64,000 nt of DNA from Candidatus Saccharibacteria bacterium UBA6040 (lineage in GTDB: Bacteria > Patescibacteriota > Saccharimonadia > Saccharimonadales > Saccharimonadaceae), in NCBI GenBank assembly GCA_002429245.1, contig DIZA01000002.1:62001-126000 (forward strand). The letters run 5' to 3'. The position numbers were made by a program, and so were the translations under genes. Below are positions 42,285 to 50,148 of the stretch, piece after piece. How positions within the stretch are numbered: position 1 is the first letter of the stretch; every line of letters begins with the position of its first letter. The notes under the pieces are model-generated. The model saw only the letters and a list, made by a program, of their open reading frames with translations. It did not search any database and was not told where the DNA came from.

Positions 42285-43337
42285 TTACTTTTGTTCGAGT
42301 GTGTAAGTCGCTTTTGCAACTCGCTTGAACTGTGGTTTGCTTTGCAAGTTAAGAAGGATCGTTGTCTCTTTCACTTGGCGACTTTTCAGCACGCGTTTGA
42401 CGATTTCGTCGCGGTGAAGAGGTTCGGTTGAGTCACGAAGGACTTGCGCGATGATGTCAGAGACAGTTCCCTTGCTGTAGCCCCAGTTATCGAGGGCGTA
42501 GATGCCACGGCCGATAAGGACGAATCGCTTGTCTTTAATAAGTTCGTTGTGAATTGCTTGTGTGGTAACGTCTTTTCGTTTGAAGCTTGAGTCTTTGATG
42601 CTTTTAGCGATCTCTGAAAAGTGAAGTGGCTTTTTGTTATCAGCGAGGATGACGTAGATCTTGTCGCGGATATTCTTTGGGTTAACGGTTGGCCACTTAG
42701 TAAGTCCCCAACTGTCACGAAGGTGTGCAAGTTGCTTGCTGATGCTGGCAAGTGCAGATACGTGGCTAGGGTGCTCGTAGTTAAGCTTGTCGTGGAGTTG
42801 GTCGAGAGACATAGGCTCTTTGTTCTCTTTGATGACACGAACGATGTCGTCAACTTCGCTACGGATTTTCTTTTCGTCACCGTATTCTGCGATTCCCACA
42901 GCGTGGAAGTAGTTATCGTTTTCATCGATAACAGTCAGTCCGGGTGCAAGTGTCGCAATAAATGCAACATGAGCACGTTCCTGAAGATTAGTTGCACGAC
43001 CATAGATTTTGTCGGCCAAGTCTTGGACACGAGCGACACGTCCCATTTCGCTCAGGGTGCGAATGAATGTCTTTTCAAGAGTGGTAACGACTTCAGTCTT
43101 CCCTTCTTCTGCAGCAATTTTTAGACGAATAAGAATCGCTTTTTCAAGCTGACGAACACGCTCACGAGTGATGCCAAGCAACTCACCGATCTGCTCGAGT
43201 GTTTCGCGACGGTCATAAAGCCCAAAACGACGTGTAATAATTTCACGCTCACGTTCTTGCTCGATAAGTGCTAAAACGTCACTCACGCCTGATTTCAGGT
43301 CGATAGTTGGCTGTTTTTGGTCAGTCGCGTCGCTCAT
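42285..43337 (-). CDS. Sigma70 region 4 fused to HARE-HTH domains
   Basis: 350 residues from ATG 43337, with AGGAAG upstream; the in-frame GTG at 43361 covers the ribosome site. Residues about 18-75 are a sigma region 4 helix-turn-helix (REIITRRFGLYDRRETLEQI, LLGITRERVRQLEKAIL). After a linker come repeats like the RpoE-delta/HARE-HTH fold (for example LADNKKPLHFSEIAKSIKD and VLRDSTEPLHRDEIVKRVLK). No sigma region 2 is present. It may act at the core polymerase like delta or an anti-sigma. Confidence 0.8.
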   Translation of the reverse strand: MSDATDQKQPTIDLKSGVSDVLALIEQEREREIITRRFGLYDRRETLEQIGELLGITRERVRQLEKAILIRLKIAAEEGKTEVVTTLEKTFIRTLSEMGRVARVQDLADKIYGRATNLQERAHVAFIATLAPGLTVIDENDNYFHAVGIAEYGDEKKIRSEVDDIVRVIKENKEPMSLDQLHDKLNYEHPSHVSALASISKQLAHLRDSWGLTKWPTVNPKNIRDKIYVILADNKKPLHFSEIAKSIKDSSFKRKDVTTQAIHNELIKDKRFVLIGRGIYALDNWGYSKGTVSDIIAQVLRDSTEPLHRDEIVKRVLKSRQVKETTILLNLQSKPQFKRVAKATYTLEQK

Positions 43338-43496
43338 ATATTGTCTTTCTTCCTGCGCCACCTCAGGGGGTTAATTTGCTATCCAAATATGCTTATCATT
43401 ATACAAGATTATGTAATTTATGTCAAACATTTTGTATGGTTAATTTATTATAGCATGAAGTAGACACCCACTGTAAATAGTGTTCTCAGACTTTAG

Positions 43497-43513
43497 TTAT
43501 CCACAATATGTGG
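43497..43513. promoter_or_regulatory. DnaA box inside an inverted repeat
   Basis: TTATCCACA (43497-43505) is a perfect DnaA box. CCACA-ATA-TGTGG makes a short inverted repeat. The TATAAT-like box GCTATAAT on the minus strand (about 43446-43453) just downstream points to a promoter for the sigma4-HARE gene. Confidence 0.4.
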
Positions 43514-43536
43514 TATTGGTGGTAGCGACGAGAATG

Positions 43537-43755
43537 CTAGCAACTGTACTGTTTTAGCTTCAAGTCCTCTGTTATATGCCACTTGTCGGAGTCGCCGCAA
43601 CCCGTAATGTAGGCATTGGTGACGCCACTTTGGTTGACGCCTTTGCCTTCGCTCTCACTGACAAGGTCCTGACAAATCTGGGCTAATAAGACACTATTTT
43701 GCACTGCAGTCACGTTGCTGTAATGGTTAATGGTGCCTGATTTTTGAGCACCCAC
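43537..43755 (-). CDS. 72-residue ORF, possible remnant
   Basis: GTG start with an in-frame stop 12 nt upstream. The ends read MGAQKSGTINHYSN and GCGDSDKWHITEDLKLKQYSC, the latter with two cysteines. No ribosome site or promoter is convincing. It may be the tail of a lost gene or a small secreted-type fragment. Low confidence. Confidence 0.3.
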   Translation of the reverse strand: MGAQKSGTINHYSNVTAVQNSVLLAQICQDLVSESEGKGVNQSGVTNAYITGCGDSDKWHITEDLKLKQYSC

Positions 43756-43801
43756 TCTTATCCCTTATCCGTAGCCCTAGCTTACCATGAGCGGAACTAA
43801 A

Positions 43802-43853
43802 AGAGCCCGCATCGTCGACACGAGTTCCATTAGGTCGTCGCGGACGGTGCGGG
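43802..43853 (-). terminator. GC-rich hairpin terminator
   Basis: On the minus strand GAACCCGCACCGTC pairs with GACGATGCGGGCTC, followed by TTTTAGTTCC. Confidence 0.75.
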
Positions 43854-43875
43854 TTCAGTTCCCTGCTCTGGTGGT

Positions 43876-44175
43876 TTAGAGGTCGGTGTCGAGGTTGAGT
43901 GCGTATCGAAGCCCGAAGGCGTCGATACCGCTGGTGTCGTAGGCCTCGTGCGCTTTTCGCACTCTCCAGCTTCGACGCTGTGGCTTGATGTTGACGATGT
44001 GCCATAGCTGAACGCGGTGACGTGCCCCTCGTAGTCCACTTTGCGGCGGATAGATGAAGAGAACTCCTTTCCTGTTGGGTGTTTCGACGACGCTGAACGG
44101 CTCACCTTCAGGGTAACTGTTGATGAAACTCGGCTCATCGGGGATGAGTACAACTGGTTTTGCGCTGGTTTGCAC
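43876..44175 (-). CDS. 99-residue GC-rich orphan protein (cassette 3)
   Basis: GTG start with AGAGAGG upstream. The frame is chosen over a longer overlapping frame (43830-44228) because of the ribosome site and because the terminator lies just beyond its stop. The N-terminus MQTSAKPVVLIPDEPSF and the basic middle KPQRRSWRVRKAHEAYD show no known motif. It is soluble. The promoter is TTGCTT-17-TATAAT at 44242-44270. Function unknown. Confidence 0.6.
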   Translation of the reverse strand: MQTSAKPVVLIPDEPSFINSYPEGEPFSVVETPNRKGVLFIYPPQSGLRGARHRVQLWHIVNIKPQRRSWRVRKAHEAYDTSGIDAFGLRYALNLDTDL

Positions 44176-44241
44176 CGTGGCGGCCTCTCTCTAAATTGTG
44201 GAGTGCATGCAGAATGTGCAGTGTTCAAGGGAACTGTCTAT

Positions 44242-44270
44242 ATTATAGCATAAATATAACAGGAAAGCAA
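44242..44270 (-). promoter_or_regulatory. Promoter of cassette 3
   Basis: TTGCTT and TATAAT, 17 nt apart, with an extended TGC before the -10. Confidence 0.75.
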
Positions 44271-44303
44271 TATCTGCCTCTGTGAAATGTCCTAAGAAAG
44301 CGA

Positions 44304-44352
44304 AAACCCGCGCCATTCGAAGGAAATGAATCCTTGAACGACGCGGGTCTTC
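44304..44352 (-). terminator. GC-rich hairpin terminator of cassette 2
   Basis: On the minus strand ACCCGCG (44342-44348) pairs with CGCGGGT (44306-44312), with an inner stem around CAAGGA/TCCTTC and a TTTTCG tail. Confidence 0.75.
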
Positions 44353-44379
44353 CCGCAGAGGGCGGCCACAGGGCGTTTG

Positions 44380-44928
44380 TTACGACGCCCCGACCAGTTC
44401 ACTGTCGCCGATGAGCACTTCCGTAGCGGTCAGCATCGACTCGCGGATGGCAGGATCGGTGATGATCTCGTCGTCGAAGCAGATGCGTGCCTGCGTGACG
44501 TCGAGTGCTGCACGGAGCACCGGGTCTTTCGTGATGTCCGGGATGTTGCTGACCTCGCTGACCGCGAGACCGATGTTGTAGACGAGCCGGAGCTTGACCC
44601 AGATCTGGTAGGTGTCCTTCGATAGGACCTCTTCCAGCGCTGCGACTAGCTGTGCCGATCGTTCGTCGGCGTTCTTGTAGAGCTGTTTGCTGTACAGGGT
44701 GGTCACGACGAGTCGGATCACCGGCAGGGGGTTCTCGGCCTCCTGGTCGATGACGACGTCAGCTTCGGGTTCGTAGATCGCTGCGTCTGCGAAGACGACA
44801 TCGTCAGAGGACCACGGGTACTTCTTGGTGCTGAAGATCACGGGGATCATCTCCTCGCTGCAGATCTTGATGCCGTCGATGATCGACGATTCGAGGTCTG
44901 AGGAGGAGTAGAGTTCTGCAGTCAACAT
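44380..44928 (-). CDS. 182-residue GC-rich orphan protein (cassette 2)
   Basis: An acidic soluble protein, rich in Asp, Glu, Val and Ile. It starts MLTAELYSSSDLESSIIDG and ends TATEVLIGDSELVGAS. The middle IRLVVTTLYSKQLYKNADER suggests an alpha/beta fold. No family is recognised. AAGGG lies about 11 nt before the ATG. The promoter TTGACA-17-TGTAAT (44993-45021) starts within the terminator tail of cassette 1. Confidence 0.6.
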   Translation of the reverse strand: MLTAELYSSSDLESSIIDGIKICSEEMIPVIFSTKKYPWSSDDVVFADAAIYEPEADVVIDQEAENPLPVIRLVVTTLYSKQLYKNADERSAQLVAALEEVLSKDTYQIWVKLRLVYNIGLAVSEVSNIPDITKDPVLRAALDVTQARICFDDEIITDPAIRESMLTATEVLIGDSELVGAS

Positions 44929-44992
44929 GGGGTGAAGCCCTTCTATGCGGGGGATGCACTTTTCAGCGCATTTGTTCGTGTTGAACCTGTGT

Positions 44993-45021
44993 ATTACACC
45001 AGATCACAGAAAAGATGTCAA
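44993..45021 (-). promoter_or_regulatory. Promoter of cassette 2
   Basis: TTGACA (45016-45021) and TGTAAT (44993-44998) with a 17-nt spacer. The -35 lies about 10 nt after the previous cassette's hairpin. Confidence 0.7.
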
Positions 45022-45031
45022 TAATGAAAAT

Positions 45032-45084
45032 CCCGCGCCGTATACCTGGCGGGGACTTTCATCCTTTCAGGGGTTAGGCGCGGG
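45032..45084 (-). terminator. GC-rich hairpin terminator of cassette 1
   Basis: CCCGCGCC (minus strand 45077-45084) pairs with GGCGCGGG (45032-45039), followed by ATTTTCATT. Confidence 0.75.
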
Positions 45085-45120
45085 TATTCCCACACATGGA
45101 GGCGTCGATGCGACAGGGTG

Positions 45121-45591
45121 TCAGTGCGACGAGGCGTGTGCCAGTGCTTTGGCACGAATGCCTTGCATGGACGACACCTCTTGATCGATGATCGCGAGGT
45201 CGTTCTCGTTGATAGTGCCGATGACCAGAGGTCGGGCATTGAAGCGCTCGATCTGCATGTCGAACGACAGCAATACATTGAACAGGGCGAAGTCAGGATA
45301 GACACGCGCAATGGCGCCCTCGATCAGTCCGCGAAGGGCCAATCGATTGTCTTCCGTCAGACGCTCGTCTTTCGACTCCACCGAAGCAGAGACGATGATC
45401 ATGACCTGTCTCGTGCTGAGCTGTCGTGCGTTGGCTCGCTGGGAGCTGACGGTGACGAGCCGAGGGTTGATCTTGCTTGAAGGCCTGACGACGGTGTTGA
45501 GCGCAGCCACGACAAGTCGACGGCTGACGAGCTTCAACTCGTCGACAGAACCTTTGAAGCTGGGACCATAAACAACGGTGATGCTGAGCAT
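45121..45591 (-). CDS. 156-residue GC-rich orphan protein (cassette 1)
   Basis: Starts MLSITVVYGPSFKGSVDELK, with Shine-Dalgarno AAGGAGAG upstream. It is a soluble alpha/beta protein with a repeated beta-strand feel (RLVTVSSQRANARQLSTRQV, MIIVSASVESKDERL, FALFNVLLSFDMQIERF) and a helical C-terminus (SSMQGIRAKALAHASSH). No family is recognised. It is the first of three head-to-tail GC-rich units downstream of topA. Confidence 0.6.
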   Translation of the reverse strand: MLSITVVYGPSFKGSVDELKLVSRRLVVAALNTVVRPSSKINPRLVTVSSQRANARQLSTRQVMIIVSASVESKDERLTEDNRLALRGLIEGAIARVYPDFALFNVLLSFDMQIERFNARPLVIGTINENDLAIIDQEVSSMQGIRAKALAHASSH

Positions 45592-45672
45592 GACGGCTCT
45601 CCTTGAATTGTGTGAGGACGCGCGACGAATTGTCGCGTGGGTTTTGGGGGTTCAGAAGTGAACTTGAAGTAT

Positions 45673-45701
45673 ATTATAGCATAAGTATTATAAAAAAGCA
45701 A
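45673..45701 (-). promoter_or_regulatory. Promoter of cassette 1
   Basis: TTGCTT (45696-45701) and TATAAT (45673-45678), 17 nt apart, extended TGC. The -35 overlaps the T-run of the topA terminator. Confidence 0.75.
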
Positions 45702-45728
45702 TAACCCCCTCTGTTTGGAGGGGGTTAT
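45692..45728 (-). terminator. Terminator of topA
   Basis: ATAACCCCCTC and GAGGGGGTTAT form a perfect 11-bp stem, followed on the minus strand by TGCTTTTTT. The T-run doubles as part of the next -35 box. Confidence 0.85.
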
Positions 45729-45731
45729 GTA

Positions 45732-48110
45732 TTACTTTTTCTTTGCTGCTGGTTTGCGTTTGGCAGTGACTTTTCTCGCTGCAGGCTTCTTTGTTGTTGT
45801 GGTTGCACCTCGCCTGGCGAAACGTCCCTTCCCCGCTGCGGGAGCCTCGGCGATCATTTGCTTGGCTTGGTCGTGCGTAATTTCTTCAGGCTTTTGGTCC
45901 TTTGGAATCTTGGCGTTCTTTTTGCCGTCGGTGATGTATGGACCGTAACGGCCATTCAGGACTTTGATGCCATCACCAAAGTCAGTGATGTTCTTTTCCG
46001 CTTCAGATTTGAGTTTGGCAGCATACAGTTCTTGCGCCTGTCCGAGGGTAATATCGTGCGGATCGAGCGGTTTAATGCTGACGAAAAGCTTGTCGATTTG
46101 GATATAAGGACCAAAGCGACCGATGTTAGCTTTGATCTCTTTACCATCATCCGTCGTTCCAACAACACGTGGCAATTGGAATGCGATCAACGCTTGTTCA
46201 AGGGTGACAGTTTCGATACGAGCACCCGCTGGCATAGGGGCGAATTGCAGTTTTTCTTCCTTATTTTCAGGATCACCAAGTTGAAGCATTGGGCCGAAGC
46301 GACCAAAACGAGCCGAGATTGGTTTGCCAGATTTAGGGTCGATACCGATTTGGGTTGCTTGAGCAACAGCCGATCGATCGATACTGCCAGATCCTTCCAC
46401 GAGTTTGTGGAATGGCGTGTAGAATTTCTCGAGCATGACGTTACGAGCTAAGGCACCCGCTGCGATCTTGTCGAATTCCTCTTCCACGTTAGCGGTAAAA
46501 CTGTAGTCGACGACTTGTTCGAAGTGATCAGTCAAGAAATCGCTGATCATTTCACCGACGCCCGTAGGGACTAACTTACCCTTGTCAGAGCCAGTCTTTT
46601 CCTTGATAACTTCGCGTGTGGCATCTTGCTTTGGGGTAACCGTAAAGGTAACAACGTCACGTTCTTCACCTTCGCCATCGCCCTTAACGACGTAGTCACG
46701 GGCTTGGATGGTGTTGATAATCGTTGCAAAAGTTGAAGGTCGGCCGATGCCTAATTCTTCTAGCTTCTTCACTAAAGAACCTTCGGTGTAGCGAGCTGGT
46801 GGACGCGCAAAGGTTTGTTTCGCAAGCGCAGATTCAAGATCGAGCGTGTTACCAGATTCCATTGCAGGTAGAATGTCAGGATCTTTTTTGCCAGCGCCGT
46901 AGACTTTCAAGAATCCAGGGAAGATAATGACTTCACCCTTTGCTTCAAAGATTTCTTTCGCGGTGCTAATGGTGATCGTGACGGTCGTCTTTTCCAGTTT
47001 TGCTGGTGACATTTGACTAGCAAGCGCACGGTTACGGATAAGGTCGTAGATCTTTTGGTCGTATTCGTTACTACTCCCCTTCACTGCCGACATGTCAGTT
47101 GGACGAATCGCTTCGTGAGCTTCTTGAGCACTGGCGTTCTTTGTCTTGAATTGACGAACGGTTGAGTATTCAGGACCGTACTGGCTGGTGATAAAGTCTT
47201 TGGCTGCAGCGATTGCTTGGCCGCTCAGGTTGACTGAGTCAGTACGCATGTAAGTGATCTTACCTTCTTGGTAGAGTTTTTGCGCTGATGACATTGTCGC
47301 ACGTGCACCGTAGCCGAGTTTTGAGTTGGCTTCTTGCTGCAGGGTGCTGGTCGTGAAAGGTGCACCAGGGTTACGAGTACCAGGACTCTTAGTGACGTCA
47401 CTCACAGCAAAAGTTGCATCCTTCAAAGATTGGAGGAAGTTCTGAGCTGCCTCTTCTGAATCAAAACGATCAGGTAATTCGGCTTTGACGATCTGGCCAT
47501 CGTGCATGAATTCAGCAGTGACCTTGAATTGGAAAGAGCCTTCGAACTTCTGAATTTCACGCTCACGTTCGACTAATAGACGAACTGCTGGTGATTGGAC
47601 GCGTCCTGCAGATTTACCGCCAGGGACTTTTTGCCAGACGACAGGAGATAATTCAAAACCAACAAGGCGGTCCAAGATTTGACGAGCTTGTTGTGCGGCC
47701 ACGAGTTGCATGTCGACATTACGGGGTTCTTTAACGGCTGCTTCGATGGCAGTTTTGGTAATTTCGTGGAAGACGATGCGTTTGGTCGTTAAAGGATCAA
47801 GGCCAAGGACCTCACAAAGATGCCAGGCGATGGCTTCCCCTTCGCGGTCTTCATCAGTTGCGAGCCAGACAGTGTCAGCGGCTTTTGTCGCTTTCTTAAG
47901 TTCTGTAATCGTTTTCTTTTTATCTGGGTCAATTTCGTAAGTTGTCTCGAAATTGTTCTTTACATCAATAGGAGGGGTGCCGGTTTTAGTCTTCTTGGCA
48001 ATCGAGCGAATGTGGCCAATACTTGAAAGTACTTGAAAGTCACTACCGAGGTATTTCTCGATGGTTTTGGCTTTTGCCGGGGACTCTACAATTACTAAGT
48101 TTTTTGCCAT
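45732..48110 (-). CDS. topA: DNA topoisomerase I
   Basis: 792 residues, type IA enzyme relaxing negative supercoils. The TOPRIM domain starts LVIVESPAKAKTIEKYLG, with the acidic motif ATDEDREGEAIAWHL. The active-site Tyr287 is in ITYMRTDSVNLS. The C-terminus carries topoisomerase repeats (for example RFGRFGPMLQLGDPENKEEK and NIGRFGPYIQIDKLFV) in place of zinc fingers, then a Lys/Ala/Pro tail as in actinobacterial enzymes. It ends a minus-strand unit. Confidence 0.96.
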   Translation of the reverse strand: MAKNLVIVESPAKAKTIEKYLGSDFQVLSSIGHIRSIAKKTKTGTPPIDVKNNFETTYEIDPDKKKTITELKKATKAADTVWLATDEDREGEAIAWHLCEVLGLDPLTTKRIVFHEITKTAIEAAVKEPRNVDMQLVAAQQARQILDRLVGFELSPVVWQKVPGGKSAGRVQSPAVRLLVEREREIQKFEGSFQFKVTAEFMHDGQIVKAELPDRFDSEEAAQNFLQSLKDATFAVSDVTKSPGTRNPGAPFTTSTLQQEANSKLGYGARATMSSAQKLYQEGKITYMRTDSVNLSGQAIAAAKDFITSQYGPEYSTVRQFKTKNASAQEAHEAIRPTDMSAVKGSSNEYDQKIYDLIRNRALASQMSPAKLEKTTVTITISTAKEIFEAKGEVIIFPGFLKVYGAGKKDPDILPAMESGNTLDLESALAKQTFARPPARYTEGSLVKKLEELGIGRPSTFATIINTIQARDYVVKGDGEGEERDVVTFTVTPKQDATREVIKEKTGSDKGKLVPTGVGEMISDFLTDHFEQVVDYSFTANVEEEFDKIAAGALARNVMLEKFYTPFHKLVEGSGSIDRSAVAQATQIGIDPKSGKPISARFGRFGPMLQLGDPENKEEKLQFAPMPAGARIETVTLEQALIAFQLPRVVGTTDDGKEIKANIGRFGPYIQIDKLFVSIKPLDPHDITLGQAQELYAAKLKSEAEKNITDFGDGIKVLNGRYGPYITDGKKNAKIPKDQKPEEITHDQAKQMIAEAPAAGKGRFARRGATTTTKKPAARKVTAKRKPAAKKK

Positions 48111-48210
48111 GTATCTCTTCCATTCTGCTCGTGGTAACCTAACCAGCTAAGCACAAGGCTCGACTTTACACAACTTGGGGACGTTTGTAAATGGCTGGCG
48201 AGGATAGCCG

Positions 48211-49068
48211 TCACGTTGTTGTCCATTGGTTCCCGCCCAGAGGCCTGATGAGCCCCGCGATTTCGAGCATGGTGATTGCTTGCGAGAATTCACTGACATC
48301 GTAGCCTGATTGTTGTTGCAATAGGTCTCCGTCTCGAATGCCCGATTTCAATAGATCGATAACTTTTATTTCGACCGGGCTACTCCCCATATTGAGTGTC
48401 GTTTGCTGCGTTAGTAAGTAAGGCGCAATAATTTGTAGGATATCATTTGGTTCTAAGGCTGGATGCGCGCCTTGAATAATCATACGATTTGGCCCCACTG
48501 ACATCGGACTGGTGATATTGCCCGGGACGGCGAAGACTTCCCTATTTTGTTCAAGGGCGTACGCCACCGTGGCGAGTGTTCCACTGCGGGCTGCGGCTTC
48601 GGTGACGATAACGGCATCGGATAGCCCGCTCACGATCCTATTACGGGCTAAGAACTGAAAATCACGTGCTGGTGTGCCTGGCGGGTACTCACTTATAATA
48701 AGGCCGCCTTTTGCGACGATTTCTTCGGCCAGTGCTCGATGGGATGCCGGATACACAGAGTCGAGTCCGTTTGCCAGGACCGCAACAGTGGTCCCACCAG
48801 CTTCTAGCGCTGCTCGATGCGCAATCGCATCTATCCCTAAGGCAAGCCCACTGACAATAATAATCCCCTGCTTCGCCAGTTTATAAGCTAAATTAAAGGT
48901 TACTTCTTTACCATAAGAAGTGGGTTTCCTAGTTCCTACAATTGCCACCACTGGAAGCCGCTCCGTCGGGAGTGAACCTACAAAGTACAATGTTTTTGGC
49001 TTAAGCGCAATAGTGTCGATGATCTGTAAGAAAACAGATTCATCTGGTGAAATAGCCTTGATTTTCAT
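48211..49068 (-). CDS. dprA: DNA processing protein DprA
   Basis: 285 residues. The Rossmann-like DprA core has VAIVGTRKPTSYGKEVTFNL, GIIIVSGLALGIDAIAHRAAL, AVLANGLDSVYPASHRALAE and FAVPGNITSPMSVGPNRMI. It protects incoming single-stranded DNA and loads RecA during transformation. A winged-helix-like C-terminus ends it. The presence of dprA with a pilin gene suggests natural competence. Confidence 0.95.
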   Translation of the reverse strand: MKIKAISPDESVFLQIIDTIALKPKTLYFVGSLPTERLPVVAIVGTRKPTSYGKEVTFNLAYKLAKQGIIIVSGLALGIDAIAHRAALEAGGTTVAVLANGLDSVYPASHRALAEEIVAKGGLIISEYPPGTPARDFQFLARNRIVSGLSDAVIVTEAAARSGTLATVAYALEQNREVFAVPGNITSPMSVGPNRMIIQGAHPALEPNDILQIIAPYLLTQQTTLNMGSSPVEIKVIDLLKSGIRDGDLLQQQSGYDVSEFSQAITMLEIAGLIRPLGGNQWTTT

Positions 49069-49083
49069 AGATTTTATTTCAAT

Positions 49084-49109
49084 ACGTATTGACTTTATGT
49101 CAAATACGT
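49084..49109. promoter_or_regulatory. Inverted repeat over the ncRNA -35 box
   Basis: ACGTATTGAC and GTCAAATACGT are near-perfect inverted copies around TTTAT. The -35 TTGACT of the ncRNA lies in the left arm, and dprA starts divergently 16 nt away, so one factor could control both. Confidence 0.45.
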
Positions 49110-49117
49110 GCTAAAAT
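49089..49117 (+). promoter_or_regulatory. Promoter of the structured ncRNA
   Basis: TTGACT (49089-49094) and TAAAAT (49112-49117) with a 17-nt spacer, with TGC before the -10. The predicted start is near 49124. Confidence 0.8.
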
Positions 49118-49123
49118 GCAAAG

Positions 49124-49476
49124 CGATTGGTTAGTCCTGCGAGGCTTACCAAGCACCTTATACCCCCTATTCTAACTTATGTTAGGTTACGCACACGGTG
49201 TTCATATAGTAACTACCCTCCACTGTATGAGCCTTCTCTTCGGAGATGCCAGCCTTGTGTGTATACTAATCCCTTTAACACTTTATTTCGAAAGAGATAA
49301 AGGATCCCAATAAAGATTTCTCACTATAGTGACTATCCAGTAGTGGCCCTCCCTCGGGAGAGTCAGGCGCGCACCATATATTTACTACGGTTGCTACCGC
49401 TTCACTGAGAAATCTGGGTGGGTTAAAGGGTAAAATACGCTCACAGTGATGCCCACCCTTACTGTGAGCGTTTTTT
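49124..49476 (+). ncRNA. Structured non-coding RNA of about 353 nt with two similar domains
   Basis: It has its own promoter and a perfect intrinsic terminator, with no ORF of note between. Units 49205-49268 and 49325-49387 share TATAGTRACTAYCC and a GCC..TC-loop-GA..CAG(G/C)C hairpin whose stems differ but stay paired. Unit 2 is closed by a perfect 10-bp stem, AGATTTCTCA (49314-49323) with TGAGAAATCT (49406-49415). GGGTGGG directly after it (49416-49422) can pair with CCCACCC (49452-49458) in the terminator loop, a 7-bp pseudoknot. I see no hallmark of RNase P RNA, tmRNA, SRP RNA or 6S RNA. Class unknown. Confidence 0.65.
49437..49476 (+). terminator. Terminator of the ncRNA
   Basis: CGCTCACAGT and ACTGTGAGCG form a perfect 10-bp stem followed by TTTTTT. 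Its 13-nt loop contains the CCCACCC pseudoknot partner. Confidence 0.9.
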
Positions 49477-49511
49477 ATTGGAAACTTATTAACTTCCGGA
49501 TTATCAGCATA

Positions 49512-49540
49512 TTGACTTTTTAAAGCATTAGTGGTATAAT
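49512..49540 (+). promoter_or_regulatory. Promoter of the 153-residue membrane protein
   Basis: TTGACT and TATAAT with a 17-nt spacer. The gene thus has its own promoter after the ncRNA terminator, leaving a leader of about 54 nt. Confidence 0.75.
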
Positions 49541-49600
49541 GTTCTTCGTTGTACCATTCGGTATGACGACACCCGTTTCACCGTTCGAAGGAAACTTAAC

Positions 49601-50062
49601 ATGATTGTTCCCATGGCCACTGGCCCTGCGCCCGAGACCTACTACCAGTACGTCGCCCTTCAGTGGACGACGGCAGTTGTGCTCTCATTTGTCGCCGTCT
49701 TCGCCGCCATCATGGCGTTCAAGATGTACCGACTATCGCGCATTCAGCACAAGAATCCGCAGCAGCAGCTGCAGATCCGCAACCTGATCGTCATGCTCCT
49801 ATGGGCTGGCGGCGCTTTCGTGGCGTTGTCCGTTCTGGTCCATACGGTCTTCGGCCCGACACTCGCCCTTCTGGGTGATCGTCTGGGCCTGGGCTACACG
49901 CAGCCGCTGACGATCAGCTTCAACATCTTGGTGTTGGGCGTATTGCTCTTCCTGGTCGCTGGCGTGATCGCACTGATCACCCGCAAGCCCTCGAAGCGCG
50001 ATGAGCGCAAGGCGGCGAAGACTGTAGTCAACACGGGAACTCACGAACACGTCGATCACTGA
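49601..50062 (+). CDS. GC-rich orphan membrane protein, three spans
   Basis: 153 residues. Hydrophobic helices lie at about 23-45 (WTTAVVLSFVAVFAAIMAF), 63-88 (LIVMLLWAGGAFVALSVLVH) and 105-127 (FNILVLGVLLFLVAGVIALI). The tail is charged with His (TGTHEHVDH). AAGGA precedes the ATG. The size and pilus-rich setting recall VirB2/pilin-like or TrbC-like small membrane proteins, but I see no firm match. Two GC-rich hairpins follow. Confidence 0.6.
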   Translation: MIVPMATGPAPETYYQYVALQWTTAVVLSFVAVFAAIMAFKMYRLSRIQHKNPQQQLQIRNLIVMLLWAGGAFVALSVLVHTVFGPTLALLGDRLGLGYTQPLTISFNILVLGVLLFLVAGVIALITRKPSKRDERKAAKTVVNTGTHEHVDH

Positions 50063-50078
50063 TCGACAACGGGTGTCC

Positions 50079-50121
50079 CGGGTTTTTACCCGAAGGGGGC
50101 GGTGATTGATTTCACCGCCCC
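50079..50121 (+). terminator. Double hairpin terminator
   Basis: CGGGT/ACCCG (50079-50092) is followed by GGGGCGGTGA/TCACCGCCCC (50096-50121), with a TCTTC tail. Confidence 0.7.
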
Positions 50122-50148
50122 TCTTCATACCCTAGTGATTTTATATAT

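Noticed and set aside
43830..44228. 132-codon frame overlapping the 99-residue orphan gene
   Set aside because: Its start lies in the promoter/leader, it reads into the terminator, and the composition is that of a shadow frame.
45858..46451. 197-codon plus-strand frame opposite topA
   Set aside because: Shadow of a highly conserved gene; no ribosome site or promoter.
49124..49476. Assigning the structured RNA to RNase P RNA, tmRNA, SRP RNA or 6S RNA
   Set aside because: None of the conserved sequences (such as GAGGAAAGTCC, a CCA-ended tRNA-like fold with GTTCGA, or the SRP GNAR hairpin) was found.
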